Shown here in pieces: positions 15,409 through 24,692 of a stretch of 37,125 bases of DNA. The notes under the pieces are model-generated. The model was not told the origin of the DNA. It ran no database searches and saw only the letters and a program-made list of their open reading frames with translations. Numbering within the stretch: the first letter of the stretch is position 1; each line of letters opens with the position of its first letter. Origin of the DNA: Bacteroidales bacterium (lineage in GTDB: Bacteria > Bacteroidota > Bacteroidia > Bacteroidales > VadinHA17); the NCBI GenBank assembly GCA_016928075.1, contig JAFGLJ010000072.1:1-37125 (forward strand). Reading direction: 5' to 3'. The translations under genes were made by a program, and so were the position numbers.

Positions 15409-17679
15409 ATGAAAACCTTCATAATTGAAATAGAAGGGCTTGTGCAGGGGGTCGGATTCAGACCCTTTGTTTATAAACTGGCATCCTCAATGGGGCTTGA
15501 AGGCACGGTCGAGAACCTGAATACCGGAGTGAGAGTAATGGTCAACTCCAATAATGAATCACTGGAAAAATTTGTTGAAAAAATATGGTCTGAATCCCCT
15601 TTACAGTCACAGGTTGAATCTGTGGTGGTAAATGAAGTCAGCCCTTTACATTTCACCGGGTTTTCAATTATTACCAGTCGCAACCTGTCAGAAGAGATCA
15701 CACGTATCAGTCCAGATATAGCTGTTTGTGACGACTGCCTGGCTGATATGGAACAGCAGGAACACAGGATTAATTACCCGCTGATAAACTGTACAAATTG
15801 TGGTCCGAGGTTTTCCATAATAAAGGGAGTGCCTTATGACAGACCCTTGACAACCATGGACAGGTTCATAATGTGCAAACGGTGCAGTGCAGAATATAAT
15901 GATCCAAATGACAGGCGTTTTCATGCTCAGCCTGTTGCATGCAATAACTGTGGGCCGGTTTACAGCATGCTGATTGGTGACTCGGAAATAAAGGGTATAA
16001 ATGATATAATTAAGCGAACGGCTGAGATTATAGAAAGGGGAGGGATAGTGGCATTGAAAGGGACAGGAGGGTACCACCTGGTTTGCGACGCAATGAACGA
16101 AGATGCAGTGGCGTCATTAAGGAAGGCCAAGGAAAGGGAAGGGAAACCATTCGCAGTTATGTGTCGTAATATTGATTGCGTAAAAGAAATTACCCACCCG
16201 GGAAAAGAAGAGATTGAAACACTCCAATCGTGGCAGAAACCGGTCCTTATAATTGAAGGAAAAAATATTGTTGCCCCGTCAGTTTCAAACGGACTCAGAA
16301 CAGTAGGGGTGATATTGCCATATATGCCATTTCATTATCTCCTTTTCAGAAAGCTGAACACCGGAGTGATAGTGTTTACCAGTGCCAATCTCGCAGAAGA
16401 ACCTGTAATAACCGATGATGAAGAAGCACGGATTAAACTGTGGTCAATTGCTGAGGCTGTGGTGAAGTATAATCGTGAAATATATAACAGGACAGATGAT
16501 TCCGTGGGCAGGTACATTGCAGGTGCGGTAAGGATAATGAGACGATCAAGAGGCTATGCTCCCACACCGGTGAAAATTGATTTTAATGGCGAAGGGGTAT
16601 TCGGAGCAGGAGCTGAGCTGACAAACTGCTTTGGCATGGGTAAAGGCAGAAATCTTATCCTGAGTCAGCATATCGGTGATCTTAAAAATGCACCCACTTC
16701 AGAATTCTACAGGACTGCATACGGAAGGTTTGCTGAAATGTTCAGGTTCCGGCCTGAAATCGTAGCAAGGGACATGCATCCCGATTACCTGTCATCCGTA
16801 TTTGCAGAGAAACTTGCCAGGGAATCGGGGATACCTGTTACAGTGGTTCAGCACCACCATGCACATATAGCTTCATGTATGGCTGAAAACGGTATAAACA
16901 GGAAAGTCATAGGAGTGGCAATGGATGGGGTTGGTCTGGGAAACGACGGTAAAATTTGGGGTGGCGAAATCCTGATAGCAGATTTATGTGACTTTAACAG
17001 GATTATACACTTTGACTATGTGCCTGTGGCCGGTGGAGATTATGCTTCGCAAGAACCCTGGAGGTCAGGTTTATCATGGCTCATTAAATACGCGGATGAA
17101 GATGCAATCAGTGATGACCTGCCATTAATAAAAAATACCGGCCATGAAAAATTTAAACTGTACACAGAGATCGTGGAGAAGGAAATCAATACTTCATATT
17201 ATTCAAGTGCCGGCAGGTTGTTTGATGCGGTTGCTGCAATCACCGGCCTGAGCCATACTTCAAAATTTCATTCGGAAGCACCTATGCGGCTGGAGGCAGC
17301 AATACAAAAGGGGATAACTACAAATTATGGCTACGATATAAATGGTGAAATAATATCTTTCGGGAAAACAATACGGGAGATTGTACATGACTTAAAATCA
17401 GGCATAAGCCCTGGAGAAATATCTGCCAGGTTTCATAATACTGTGGCCAGGGCTATTGTGGATGGAATTACATATGTTTCAGAAATATCTGCTATTACAG
17501 ATATAGTGCTTTCCGGAGGAAGCTTCCAGAACAGGTATCTGACCGAAAAGATTATCAGTGAATTGTCGTCAAAGAAATTTTATGTATATTATCATCATAA
17601 TATACCGATGAACGATGGCGGCCTTGCACTGGGGCAGGTGGCGGTTGCCGCAGCCCGCAGGGACGCCGGAATGATTTAA
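15409..17679 (+). CDS. hypF: Carbamoyltransferase HypF
   Basis: A 756-residue maturation protein of full length. Domains in order: acylphosphatase (1-90, QGVGFRPFVYKL with Arg18), two zinc fingers with eight cysteines (C107/110/128/131 and C156/159/178/181), a YrdC/Sua5 domain (about 200-385, LKGTGGYHLVCDA), and a Kae1-like domain (about 395-750) with HHHAHIAS, GVAMDGVGLG and a terminal SGGSFQN and NDGGLALGQ. It activates carbamoyl phosphate and transfers the carbamoyl group to the HypE C-terminal cysteine, the first step in cyanide ligand synthesis. Confidence 0.95.
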   Translation: MKTFIIEIEGLVQGVGFRPFVYKLASSMGLEGTVENLNTGVRVMVNSNNESLEKFVEKIWSESPLQSQVESVVVNEVSPLHFTGFSIITSRNLSEEITRISPDIAVCDDCLADMEQQEHRINYPLINCTNCGPRFSIIKGVPYDRPLTTMDRFIMCKRCSAEYNDPNDRRFHAQPVACNNCGPVYSMLIGDSEIKGINDIIKRTAEIIERGGIVALKGTGGYHLVCDAMNEDAVASLRKAKEREGKPFAVMCRNIDCVKEITHPGKEEIETLQSWQKPVLIIEGKNIVAPSVSNGLRTVGVILPYMPFHYLLFRKLNTGVIVFTSANLAEEPVITDDEEARIKLWSIAEAVVKYNREIYNRTDDSVGRYIAGAVRIMRRSRGYAPTPVKIDFNGEGVFGAGAELTNCFGMGKGRNLILSQHIGDLKNAPTSEFYRTAYGRFAEMFRFRPEIVARDMHPDYLSSVFAEKLARESGIPVTVVQHHHAHIASCMAENGINRKVIGVAMDGVGLGNDGKIWGGEILIADLCDFNRIIHFDYVPVAGGDYASQEPWRSGLSWLIKYADEDAISDDLPLIKNTGHEKFKLYTEIVEKEINTSYYSSAGRLFDAVAAITGLSHTSKFHSEAPMRLEAAIQKGITTNYGYDINGEIISFGKTIREIVHDLKSGISPGEISARFHNTVARAIVDGITYVSEISAITDIVLSGGSFQNRYLTEKIISELSSKKFYVYYHHNIPMNDGGLALGQVAVAAARRDAGMI

Positions 17680-17687
17680 TATAAGAC

Positions 17688-18026
17688 ATGCACGAGCTTA
17701 CGGTAGCGGAGAATATAATTAATATTGTTGCCACGGAGGCCGGGAAGGCCGGAAGTGATATGGTCAGCGAGGTTTGCCTGGAGATAGGCCTGCTTGCAGG
17801 GATCGAATATGAGGCATTGGATTTTGCACTTGAAGTCCTGGCTCCAGGAACAGTTATGGACTCTGCTGCCATAACCATAGAGAAACCCGGAGCAGCAGCT
17901 AAATGCAATAACTGTGGCTGTGAGTTCTCCTTTGAAACCTTTATGGGATCATGCCCTGACTGCGGGTCAGCAGACCTGGCAATAGTAAGAGGAAATGAAC
18001 TGAGAGTGAAATCAATAACAATTTGA
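17688..18026 (+). CDS. hypA: Nickel chaperone HypA
   Basis: A 112-residue protein beginning MHEL, where His2 is the conserved nickel ligand. A zinc-binding loop uses C73/C76 (CNNC) and C89/C92 (CPDC). It delivers nickel to the hydrogenase large-subunit precursor together with HypB. It starts 8 bp after hypF and precedes hypB by 13 bp. Length and motifs are normal for the family. Confidence 0.94.
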   Translation: MHELTVAENIINIVATEAGKAGSDMVSEVCLEIGLLAGIEYEALDFALEVLAPGTVMDSAAITIEKPGAAAKCNNCGCEFSFETFMGSCPDCGSADLAIVRGNELRVKSITI

Positions 18027-18039
18027 AATAAGTATATTT

Positions 18040-18780
18040 ATGTGCGATACATGCGGATGCGGAGATACTAACGAACATTCTCACGGTCACGATCATGACC
18101 ACCTCCATGACCATGATCACTCACATGAAGGACAGGTAACCATCCCTGTGGGGAGGGATATACTGGACATGAATAACCGTCTGGCCGAGAGAACAAGGGG
18201 ATATTTTGAGGCAAGGAATATTTATGCAATAAACATTATGAGTTCTCCCGGCTCAGGTAAGACAACCTTTCTGGAAAGGACCCTTATGGAACTCAAAGGG
18301 GATAAGAATTTTTTTGTCATTGAAGGTGACCAGCAGACCAGGAGGGATGCAGACAGGATAAGTGCCACGGGAGTACCCGTTGTACAGGTTAACACCGGCA
18401 GCGCCTGCCACCTTGATGCCGGGATGGTTAACAGGGCGGTAAAGGACTTGAACCCGGAAAACGGTTCAGTGCTGCTGATTGAAAATGTCGGGAATCTTAT
18501 CTGCCCTGCGATGTTTGATCTTGGTGAGATGTCAAGGATTGTGATGATGAGTGTGACGGAAGGTGAGGATAAACCACTGAAGTACCCTGGCATGTTCAGG
18601 ACCTCAAATCTTTGCATTATCAATAAAACTGACCTCCTGCCATATGTCGATTACAAAGTGGAAAATGCTGTTGAAAACGGGCTTAAGGTCAACGGCCGTC
18701 TGAAATTCCTGGAAGTGTCGGCTCTTACCGGGGCAGGCATGGAGGAGTGGTATAAATGGCTGCTAGCAAATACGGGGTAG
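18040..18780 (+). CDS. hypB: Nickel-inserting GTPase HypB
   Basis: A 246-residue SIMIBI-class GTPase. The N-terminus has the high-affinity metal motif MCDTCGCG, then a nickel-storage stretch with nine histidines at every second position from residue 13 to 29. The P-loop is SSPGSGKT (about 68-75); further motifs are EGDQQTRRDADR and ENVGNLICPA with the conserved cysteine, plus NKTD for guanine. It powers nickel insertion with HypA. It is the last gene of the long operon, and its 3' end overlaps the convergent hypE by 18 bp. Confidence 0.95.
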   Translation: MCDTCGCGDTNEHSHGHDHDHLHDHDHSHEGQVTIPVGRDILDMNNRLAERTRGYFEARNIYAINIMSSPGSGKTTFLERTLMELKGDKNFFVIEGDQQTRRDADRISATGVPVVQVNTGSACHLDAGMVNRAVKDLNPENGSVLLIENVGNLICPAMFDLGEMSRIVMMSVTEGEDKPLKYPGMFRTSNLCIINKTDLLPYVDYKVENAVENGLKVNGRLKFLEVSALTGAGMEEWYKWLLANTG

Positions 18781-19794
18781 CTGCTCCCCGGTTATCATCT
18801 CAACGATGCGGGTTGACCCGACAAGTGTTTTCATTTTAACAATCGGCTCATCGCCTGTAACCTTACCTATAATTCTTGCATGCCTGCCATAAGGGTGACT
18901 TCGAATGGCACTCAGCACCCTGCCGGCATATTTCCCTGGCAGGAAAACGAGCAGCTTGCCTTCATTTGCCAGGTAAAGAGGATCAAATCCCATAATTTCA
19001 CATGCACCTTTTACCAGGGGGTTCAGCGGCAGATCGGATTCATTGATAATGATCTCTTTTCCCGATGTATGGCTTATCTCGTTGAGCGCGCTGGCAACAC
19101 CACCCCTTGTCGGATCGCGCATAACATGAATATCATTTGTAACCGAAAAAATCAGTTCAGCAATCTCGTTCATCGGGGTACAGTCACTCCTTATAGGTGA
19201 ATCAAAGCTTAATCCCTCACGCGTTGAGAGTATTGAAATGCCATGGTCTGCTATGGTTCCCGTAATTATAATTACATCCCCTTCGGCACATTGGTGAGGT
19301 GAAATAATCCTGCCTTCGGGGATTGAACCCACACCGGCTGTATTAATGAATATTTTATCGGCTTTGCCTTTCTCCACAACCTTCGTGTCACCGGTGACTA
19401 TTTTGATCCCTGCAATTCGTGCTGCCTTAGCTACAGAAGAGATGACTGATACAAGTTCACTGATGAGTAAACCTTCTTCTATGATAAGGGAAAGGGAAAG
19501 ATATAAAGGTCTGGCACCGCAGCAGACAAGATCATTTACTGTTCCGTTTACCGCAAGATAGCCAATGTCACCACCGGGGAAAAAGAGAGGAGTAACAACA
19601 AATGAATCGGTGGTGAATGCCTGTTTGCCGGGTATATCAAGAACAGCGCCATCATGGGCCGAATCGATGTATGTTTCGCCAAGTACACTTATGATAATAT
19701 CATGGATCAGCCTGTTTGACAGCCTGCCACCACTGCCATGGGCAAGTACTATCTTGTCATATTCATTATATGGTTTGGGGCAGGAAATTTCCAT
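18763..19794 (-). CDS. hypE: Hydrogenase maturation protein HypE
   Basis: A 343-residue PurM-like ATPase. It ends in PRIC, the C-terminal cysteine that accepts carbamoyl from HypF and is dehydrated to thiocyanate. Other motifs: LAHGSGGRLSNRLI near the N-terminus, DSFVVTPLFFPGGDIG, VTGDTKVVEKGK, and MRDPTRGGVASALNEI. It is the last gene of a minus-strand hypC-hypD-hypE run, 2 bp after hypD. Splitting hypCDE onto the strand opposite hypFAB is a plain observation here; together the six genes form a full set. Confidence 0.95.
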   Translation of the reverse strand: MEISCPKPYNEYDKIVLAHGSGGRLSNRLIHDIIISVLGETYIDSAHDGAVLDIPGKQAFTTDSFVVTPLFFPGGDIGYLAVNGTVNDLVCCGARPLYLSLSLIIEEGLLISELVSVISSVAKAARIAGIKIVTGDTKVVEKGKADKIFINTAGVGSIPEGRIISPHQCAEGDVIIITGTIADHGISILSTREGLSFDSPIRSDCTPMNEIAELIFSVTNDIHVMRDPTRGGVASALNEISHTSGKEIIINESDLPLNPLVKGACEIMGFDPLYLANEGKLLVFLPGKYAGRVLSAIRSHPYGRHARIIGKVTGDEPIVKMKTLVGSTRIVEMITGEQLPRIC

Positions 19795-19796
19795 TA

Positions 19797-20885
19797 TCAG
19801 TGTTGTGATTTATAATGGTAATATGCCGCGCAGGCGCCTTCTGAAGAAACCATTGGTGCACCCAGTGGATGTTCGGGTGTGCAGGATATGCCGAATGCCG
19901 GACAGTCGGACGGGCGTGCAGTACCTCGCAACACTGCCCCGGCAATGCATATCTCCGGCTCTTTTGAGACAATATTATTAAGGGTGAAATGTTTCTCGGC
20001 GTCAAATGCTGAGTACTTGTCCCTGATGGCAAGCCCGCTGCCGGGTATCAGACCAATACCCCTCCATTGCCTGTCGCATACCTCAAAAACATCGTACATG
20101 GTTTTGAGGGCATGCGGGTTGCCTTCCCTGTTCACGGATCTTGAATAGCAATTTTCTACTTCATTCCTGCCTGATTCAAGCATCTGCACAGTGGTGAGTA
20201 TACCGTGGAGGATATCGATCGGCTCAAATCCCGTAACCGCAACGGGCAGATTGAATTCACTGGCAAGGTCAATATAATCGTCGTAACCTGTTACCGTGCA
20301 GACATGCCCGGGGGCCAGCAACCCGTCAATTGATGTATCTTCTGATGATAGTATGGCACGTATGGCCGGGGGTACCAGGACATGTGATGAGAGCAGGAAA
20401 AAGTTACTAAGTTCCATACGGGCTGCCTGTATCAGGGCCAGGGCATTTGCCGGTGCAGTGGTTTCAAAACCAATGGCGAAAAAGACCACTTTCCTTTCAG
20501 GATTGGCGATGGCTGTCTTCAGTGCATCCAGGGGTGAGTAAACGACCCTGACGTCAGCACCTTCAGCCTTTGCTCTCAACAGGTCGGATGAAGTTCCCGG
20601 AACCCTCATCATGTCACCGAATGATGCCAGTATGGTTCCTTCAATGGAAGCAAGCACCAGGGCCTTGTCAATCTTTTCCAGGGGGGTGACACATACAGGA
20701 CAACCGGGTCCGTGAATAAGTGTGATTTCAGGAGGTAGCAGTTCAGTAAGGTTGTATTTCATTATTGCGTGGGTCTGTCCCCCGCAAATCTCCATAATGC
20801 TCCATTGCCGCGTGACTGAATCCCTGATTTTCGCGGCCACTCTTCGGACTATATCCGGATCCCTGTATTCGTCAATATATTTCAA
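19797..20885 (-). CDS. hypD: Hydrogenase maturation protein HypD
   Basis: A 362-residue [4Fe-4S] protein that, with HypC, assembles the Fe(CN)2CO unit. Conserved cysteine motifs are visible: [10 protein letters not shown] (about 32-41), [11 protein letters not shown] (about 59-69), and the C-terminal cluster region with [31 protein letters not shown] and [13 protein letters not shown] are also family-typical. It starts 1 bp after hypC ends and is followed 2 bp later by hypE, so the three are almost certainly cotranscribed. Confidence 0.95.
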   Translation of the reverse strand: MKYIDEYRDPDIVRRVAAKIRDSVTRQWSIMEICGGQTHAIMKYNLTELLPPEITLIHGPGCPVCVTPLEKIDKALVLASIEGTILASFGDMMRVPGTSSDLLRAKAEGADVRVVYSPLDALKTAIANPERKVVFFAIGFETTAPANALALIQAARMELSNFFLLSSHVLVPPAIRAILSSEDTSIDGLLAPGHVCTVTGYDDYIDLASEFNLPVAVTGFEPIDILHGILTTVQMLESGRNEVENCYSRSVNREGNPHALKTMYDVFEVCDRQWRGIGLIPGSGLAIRDKYSAFDAEKHFTLNNIVSKEPEICIAGAVLRGTARPSDCPAFGISCTPEHPLGAPMVSSEGACAAYYHYKSQH

Positions 20886-20886
20886 T

Positions 20887-21108
20887 TCAATTCATTTCAT
20901 CAAGAAGGCTGAGAGTCTCCTCTGCCTCTTTCGGATCTAACACGCTTATTGCCGTACCTGCATGAGAGATAATATAATCACCAATCTTTGCTTCGGGGAC
21001 CCATTCGGTACAGACGGTCCTGATAACACCGCTGAAACTTACTTTGGCCATTCTTATTCCGTTTTCGGTGAAAAAACCGGTAATCTTTCCGGGTATAGCA
21101 AGGCACAT
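20887..21108 (-). CDS. hypC: Hydrogenase maturation chaperone HypC
   Basis: A 73-residue OB-fold chaperone beginning MCLAIPGKI, with the essential Cys2 that binds the iron centre with HypD. The segment [17 protein letters not shown] is the usual C-terminal signature. The gene heads the hypC-D-E run. A 113-bp gap separates it from the histidine kinase upstream, so it may have its own promoter or share the regulator transcript. Confidence 0.94.
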   Translation of the reverse strand: MCLAIPGKITGFFTENGIRMAKVSFSGVIRTVCTEWVPEAKIGDYIISHAGTAISVLDPKEAEETLSLLDEMN

Positions 21109-21221
21109 ATCAATAAACTTTGGTTACATGCTAATGTAATAATAATGGATGGAATCTCATAATAATAAACCTAAAATGGCAGTGTGTTTGCATTGAAGAT
21201 CAGCCTGCAAACAGGCAATCT

Positions 21222-22589
21222 TTATCCCTGAATAACTTGTAACAAAGAATCAGGGATAATTTCAGGGTTCTTCGGGAGAATAAAAGTGAATTTCGTCCAT
21301 CTTCCCAGTTCGCTGCTTACCGATATTTTACCCCTGTGGTTTTCAACTATCTGTTTGGCGATTGAAAGCCCAAGACCGGATCCGGTTTTTATATCCCTGG
21401 GGACATTCGAGGCACGGTAAAATTCATCGAATACACGGGATAGATCTTCAGTTGGAATGCCGATCCCTGAATCGGATAACTCAGTAACAATATAATCGTG
21501 CTTATCAATTACTTTTAGGAATACATGACCTTCAGGTGCAGTGTATTTTATTGAATTTAATATCAGATTGACATATAATTCCTCAATTGTATACGGATTG
21601 CCTCTGATTTTCTTTATTGACTTATCGACTGAATAATTAAAATCAATCGACTTATCCCTGACAAGTGGTTCAACTGTTTCTATAACCTTGTTTATTACAT
21701 CATTAAATAAAAAATCTTCGAATTCCCTATCCTGGCTGAGACGTTTTCTTGTCAGGTTAAGGAGGTTTTTTACAAAAGTTGTCAGTAGTTCGGTGCGGGA
21801 ATAGGCTCTGTTGGCAAACTCTTCCTGGGTTTCATTCAGAGGGCCTGCTGTTCCTGAACGGATAACATCAATGCAACTGAGAATAGCTGCCACGTGATTC
21901 TTTATATCATGAGTTACCCGCAGAACATACTCATTTTTAAGCTTATCCTTGTTTTCGAGCTCAAGGTTCGTTCTTACGTATGTTTCCTCTGCTTTAATTG
22001 ACCTGTAGATTATCATGCGTGAGAGGAAAACAATAAGAACCGAGGTAATGGTGAACACTACACCTGAACCAAAAACGTACAGGTGATTACAGTAAAGGTC
22101 ATGTGAATTAAAACCTGTCAGAGGGAAGTGGGGAATTATGGAATTACATTCAAGAAAAGCCAGGGAGGCAGCGAGAAGCAACGTAAAAAGCGCATAGGCA
22201 TAGCTTGTCAATGTAGAGAAGATGGAGCTCGCAATTATCATATGGAAAAAATAGAATATGATGATCGGATTTTCTATCCCGCCAGAATAATGAAGAATGA
22301 TTGTGAGAATAATTAAATCGGTTATTATCTGGAAATGAATTTCCCTCTTTATTCTTTGTATAACATCATCTCCTCTTTCCTTTTTTAATTTCTGCAGGAA
22401 AATCTTATGCAATATATTCAGAATGATAAGGATCGCAGCAAGAATAAAAATTGATATGTGCTGAATAGATATGTTAAGTATATATTTGACGGTAATGGTG
22501 GCGGTGATTAGAATTCCGATAGCAATCCACCTGATTCTGATGAACCACATCGTGAAATGTATATGTGCCGGGACCAGGTTCTCGTCCAT
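21222..22589 (-). CDS. Membrane sensor histidine kinase
   Basis: A 455-residue kinase. The first 195 residues hold about six transmembrane helices in pairs and no large periplasmic domain, suggesting sensing within or near the membrane. A short coiled linker (about 200-220) leads to a DHp domain with phospho-acceptor His227 in VTHDIKNH, and an ATPase domain with LILNSIKYT (N box), DSGIGIP (G1), FDEFYR (F box) and GSGLGLSI (G2). It lies between a single-domain response regulator (upstream) and hypC (downstream), all on one strand. The signal is unknown; hydrogenase or redox control is suggested only by position. Confidence 0.87.
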   Translation of the reverse strand: MDENLVPAHIHFTMWFIRIRWIAIGILITATITVKYILNISIQHISIFILAAILIILNILHKIFLQKLKKERGDDVIQRIKREIHFQIITDLIILTIILHYSGGIENPIIIFYFFHMIIASSIFSTLTSYAYALFTLLLAASLAFLECNSIIPHFPLTGFNSHDLYCNHLYVFGSGVVFTITSVLIVFLSRMIIYRSIKAEETYVRTNLELENKDKLKNEYVLRVTHDIKNHVAAILSCIDVIRSGTAGPLNETQEEFANRAYSRTELLTTFVKNLLNLTRKRLSQDREFEDFLFNDVINKVIETVEPLVRDKSIDFNYSVDKSIKKIRGNPYTIEELYVNLILNSIKYTAPEGHVFLKVIDKHDYIVTELSDSGIGIPTEDLSRVFDEFYRASNVPRDIKTGSGLGLSIAKQIVENHRGKISVSSELGRWTKFTFILPKNPEIIPDSLLQVIQG

Positions 22590-22678
22590 TGTATTAGGGA
22601 TTTGATTCTGAAGGATTATTAATTATTGCTTTAAAATCATGTTTCAAATAGTCCATCATCTTGGGCAAGAACTTGCTG

Positions 22679-22699
22679 ATTGGCAAAAAATCTGCCAAT
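22679..22699 (-). promoter_or_regulatory. 7-7-7 inverted repeat, possible sigma-54 promoter for the histidine kinase
   Basis: Arms ATTGGCA and TGCCAAT flank a 7-bp A/T-rich spacer. On the minus strand it reads TGGCAGATTTTTTGC, which has GG and GC spaced as in a -24/-12 sigma-54 promoter and ends TTGC. Transcription would start near 22671, some 80 bases before the kinase start at 22589. The dyad could equally be a repressor site. A similar TGGC-to-TTGCA string at 21177-21192 on the plus strand has no gene to serve, so chance matches do occur here. Confidence 0.3.
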
Positions 22700-22754
22700 G
22701 ATTGCTGACAAATGTCATGCTGCAATACAAACCCTGCAACCTTTACAAAGAGCA

Positions 22755-23195
22755 TTAATTACCCGGTTCGGGCCAGTTCTGCCATTTACTGGTCTTTTGT
22801 TTCAGGAGCTCTTCAACTTTATTTATCAACTCCTCCGAATTTACAGGTTTATCAAGAAATGAATCCACAGGTAAAAATTCACCATCTGTCTCGGGAGAAA
22901 ACTTAAAATCTGGCCGTTCAATATTTATCGCTGTCAGCATTAAAATCGGTATTGATGAAAAATTCTTGTCGTTTCTGATAGCCTGGGCGAAATTAAAACC
23001 CTGGGATTCATCTTTGCTGCCAAACATGACATCAAGAATAATTAAGTCCGGCAAGGTCTGTTTCAACTTCTCTTTACCCTGATCCGGATCGTAAGCTGTA
23101 GCTACTGTGAAACCTTTGTTTTCAAGTATTTTTTTCATAGCGGCTACCAGGTCAGTATCATCTTCGATAATCAGAATTTTTGGTTTTTCGTTCAT
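22755..23195 (-). CDS. Single-domain response regulator (CheY-like receiver)
   Basis: A 146-residue receiver domain without an output domain. Acidic pocket residues are in IEDD (residues 11-13), the phospho-acceptor is Asp55 (LIILDVMFG), with Thr88 (LMLTA) and Lys116 (LDKP). Residues about 58-66 (FGSKDESQG) and 93-111 are longer than in CheY. The tail is short and basic. Because it lacks a DNA-binding domain, it likely signals by protein contact or phosphotransfer. It precedes the kinase gene by 165 bp on the same strand. A GGGAGG ribosome-binding site stands about 9 bases before its start. Confidence 0.87.
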   Translation of the reverse strand: MNEKPKILIIEDDTDLVAAMKKILENKGFTVATAYDPDQGKEKLKQTLPDLIILDVMFGSKDESQGFNFAQAIRNDKNFSSIPILMLTAINIERPDFKFSPETDGEFLPVDSFLDKPVNSEELINKVEELLKQKTSKWQNWPEPGN

Positions 23196-23558
23196 GATTG
23201 GCTTCCTCCCATTTATTTTTTAGGGTGAATAAAAAGCTTTTATAATGGATCTTTTTCAAATGAAAAATTAGTAAAAAAAGACTAAACATCAAAACAACAA
23301 GTGCAAAAGGTTTGATTAACCTGGTGAAAGTTTGATGTATTGCATATTTCGCTGAAATCCTGAAAGATAAACACTCAATGGTTTACCATGAGGTGTATGG
23401 CTTGCCGTAAATTTTTTCACTACTACTATCCGGGACGAAAAAATCTTCGTCAACTGCAGACTGGAGACTGTGAACTGAAGACTGCAGAACAGATAAATAT
23501 TTTGTTAATTAATTTACAAATTGTATATTGCAAAATATAAATAGCAAATTGTAATATT
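23196..23558. other. Divergent intergenic region between response regulator and AAA ATPase
   Basis: No credible gene in these 363 bp. It should contain promoters for both flanking divergent genes. At about 23452-23490 a purine/pyrimidine mosaic built from CTGCAGACT, GAGACTG and GAAGACTGCAG units recurs in similar form near 28107-28122, so it is a dispersed intergenic repeat type. The last 60 bp are very A+T-rich, with CAAATTGTA repeated at 23517-23525 and 23545-23553 directly before the ATPase start. Confidence 0.6.
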
Positions 23559-24692
23559 ATGGAAACCCCTCGGACACCATTTCCTGCCACAGGGTATTAC
23601 GGACCGAAATATTTTTGTGACCGCAAAGAAGAACTTGATCAGTTGACGAAGAATATTAAGGGAGGAAATTCAACTACTCTTGTGGCATTGAGGAGACTGG
23701 GTAAGACTGCCCTGATAAAGCATCTTTTTTATCATCTGCGTTCAAAATATTTAACCATATATATGGATATTTTGCCTACGGAATCGCTCAATAATATGCT
23801 TAACCGGCTTTCAACGGCTATTGTTTCAGGACATCCTGAGAAAAGTGCCTTCGGGAAGAAGGTATGGAACGTGATCAGGTCCCTAAGGCCGGTTATAAGT
23901 TATGATGCTCTCAGTGGTTTACCCCAGGTAAGTATAAAGGCAACGCCGGATGAAAGCAGGAGTAGTATTGAAGAATTACTGGCTTTCCTTGAAAAACAGC
24001 CAAAGCCGGTTGTTATAGCACTTGACGAATTTCAACAGATTCTTGAATATCCTGAGAAGCAAACGGATGCATGGTTAAGGTCAATAGTGCAGAATTTGAA
24101 TAATGTAAGTTTTATTTTCTCGGGGAGTCAGCAGCACCTGGTAGCAGATATGTTTGCGAATCCTGAACGGCCTTTTTTCAGGAGTACCCAGTTTATGAAA
24201 ATAGGCAAGCTTGATGAGGGTACTTATCGGGATTTTATCATAGAGAAATTCAAAGAGCATTCAAAAGATATTTCGGGAGAAGTAGTAACTGAAATATTAC
24301 GGTGGACAGATCTCTATACATATTATGCTCAGCTACTGTGTAATAGGATATTTCTTTCCGGAGGGAAATTAATCACAAGTGAAACATGGAAAGATGAGGC
24401 TGCTAAAATTCTTAAAGAACAGGAATTTGTTTTTTTTGGTTACAGAGAAATGCTGACAAAGCCCCAGTGGGCTCTGTTGAAAGCTATTGCAAGTGAAGGG
24501 AAAGTATTCCAGCCAACATCCTATGATTTCATATCTGAACATTCACTAGGTAATCCTGCCACCGTGTTGCGATCTCTCAAGTCACTGATGGGTAAGGAAA
24601 TGATTTACCGTGAAAAAGATGCCGAGGGTAATTCTTATTATGGCATCTATGATGTATTATTTGGCAGGTGGGTGGGCAGAAAAAGAGATTAA
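23559..24692 (+). CDS. AAA-type ATPase, archaeal ATPase_2-like (PF01637 type)
   Basis: A 377-residue predicted P-loop ATPase. The Walker A region is ALRRLGKTALIK (about residues 43-54) and Walker B is VVIALDEFQQ (about 151-160, Asp156-Glu157); a sensor-1 type segment FIFSGSQQHL follows. The C-terminal 100 residues look like a winged helix (LKAIASEGKVFQPTSYDFI, ATVLRSLKSLMGKE). Such proteins are abundant paralogues in Bacteroidota and archaea, and their role is mostly unknown. It is monocistronic, and its 3' end overlaps the convergent transporter gene by 36 bp. Confidence 0.82.
   Translation: METPRTPFPATGYYGPKYFCDRKEELDQLTKNIKGGNSTTLVALRRLGKTALIKHLFYHLRSKYLTIYMDILPTESLNNMLNRLSTAIVSGHPEKSAFGKKVWNVIRSLRPVISYDALSGLPQVSIKATPDESRSSIEELLAFLEKQPKPVVIALDEFQQILEYPEKQTDAWLRSIVQNLNNVSFIFSGSQQHLVADMFANPERPFFRSTQFMKIGKLDEGTYRDFIIEKFKEHSKDISGEVVTEILRWTDLYTYYAQLLCNRIFLSGGKLITSETWKDEAAKILKEQEFVFFGYREMLTKPQWALLKAIASEGKVFQPTSYDFISEHSLGNPATVLRSLKSLMGKEMIYREKDAEGNSYYGIYDVLFGRWVGRKRD

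Noticed and set aside
21177..21192. Sigma-54 promoter match TGGCAGTGTGTTTGCA on the plus strand
   Set aside because: A good string match, but only antisense sequence of the kinase gene lies downstream; treated as chance and used to lower confidence in the other match.
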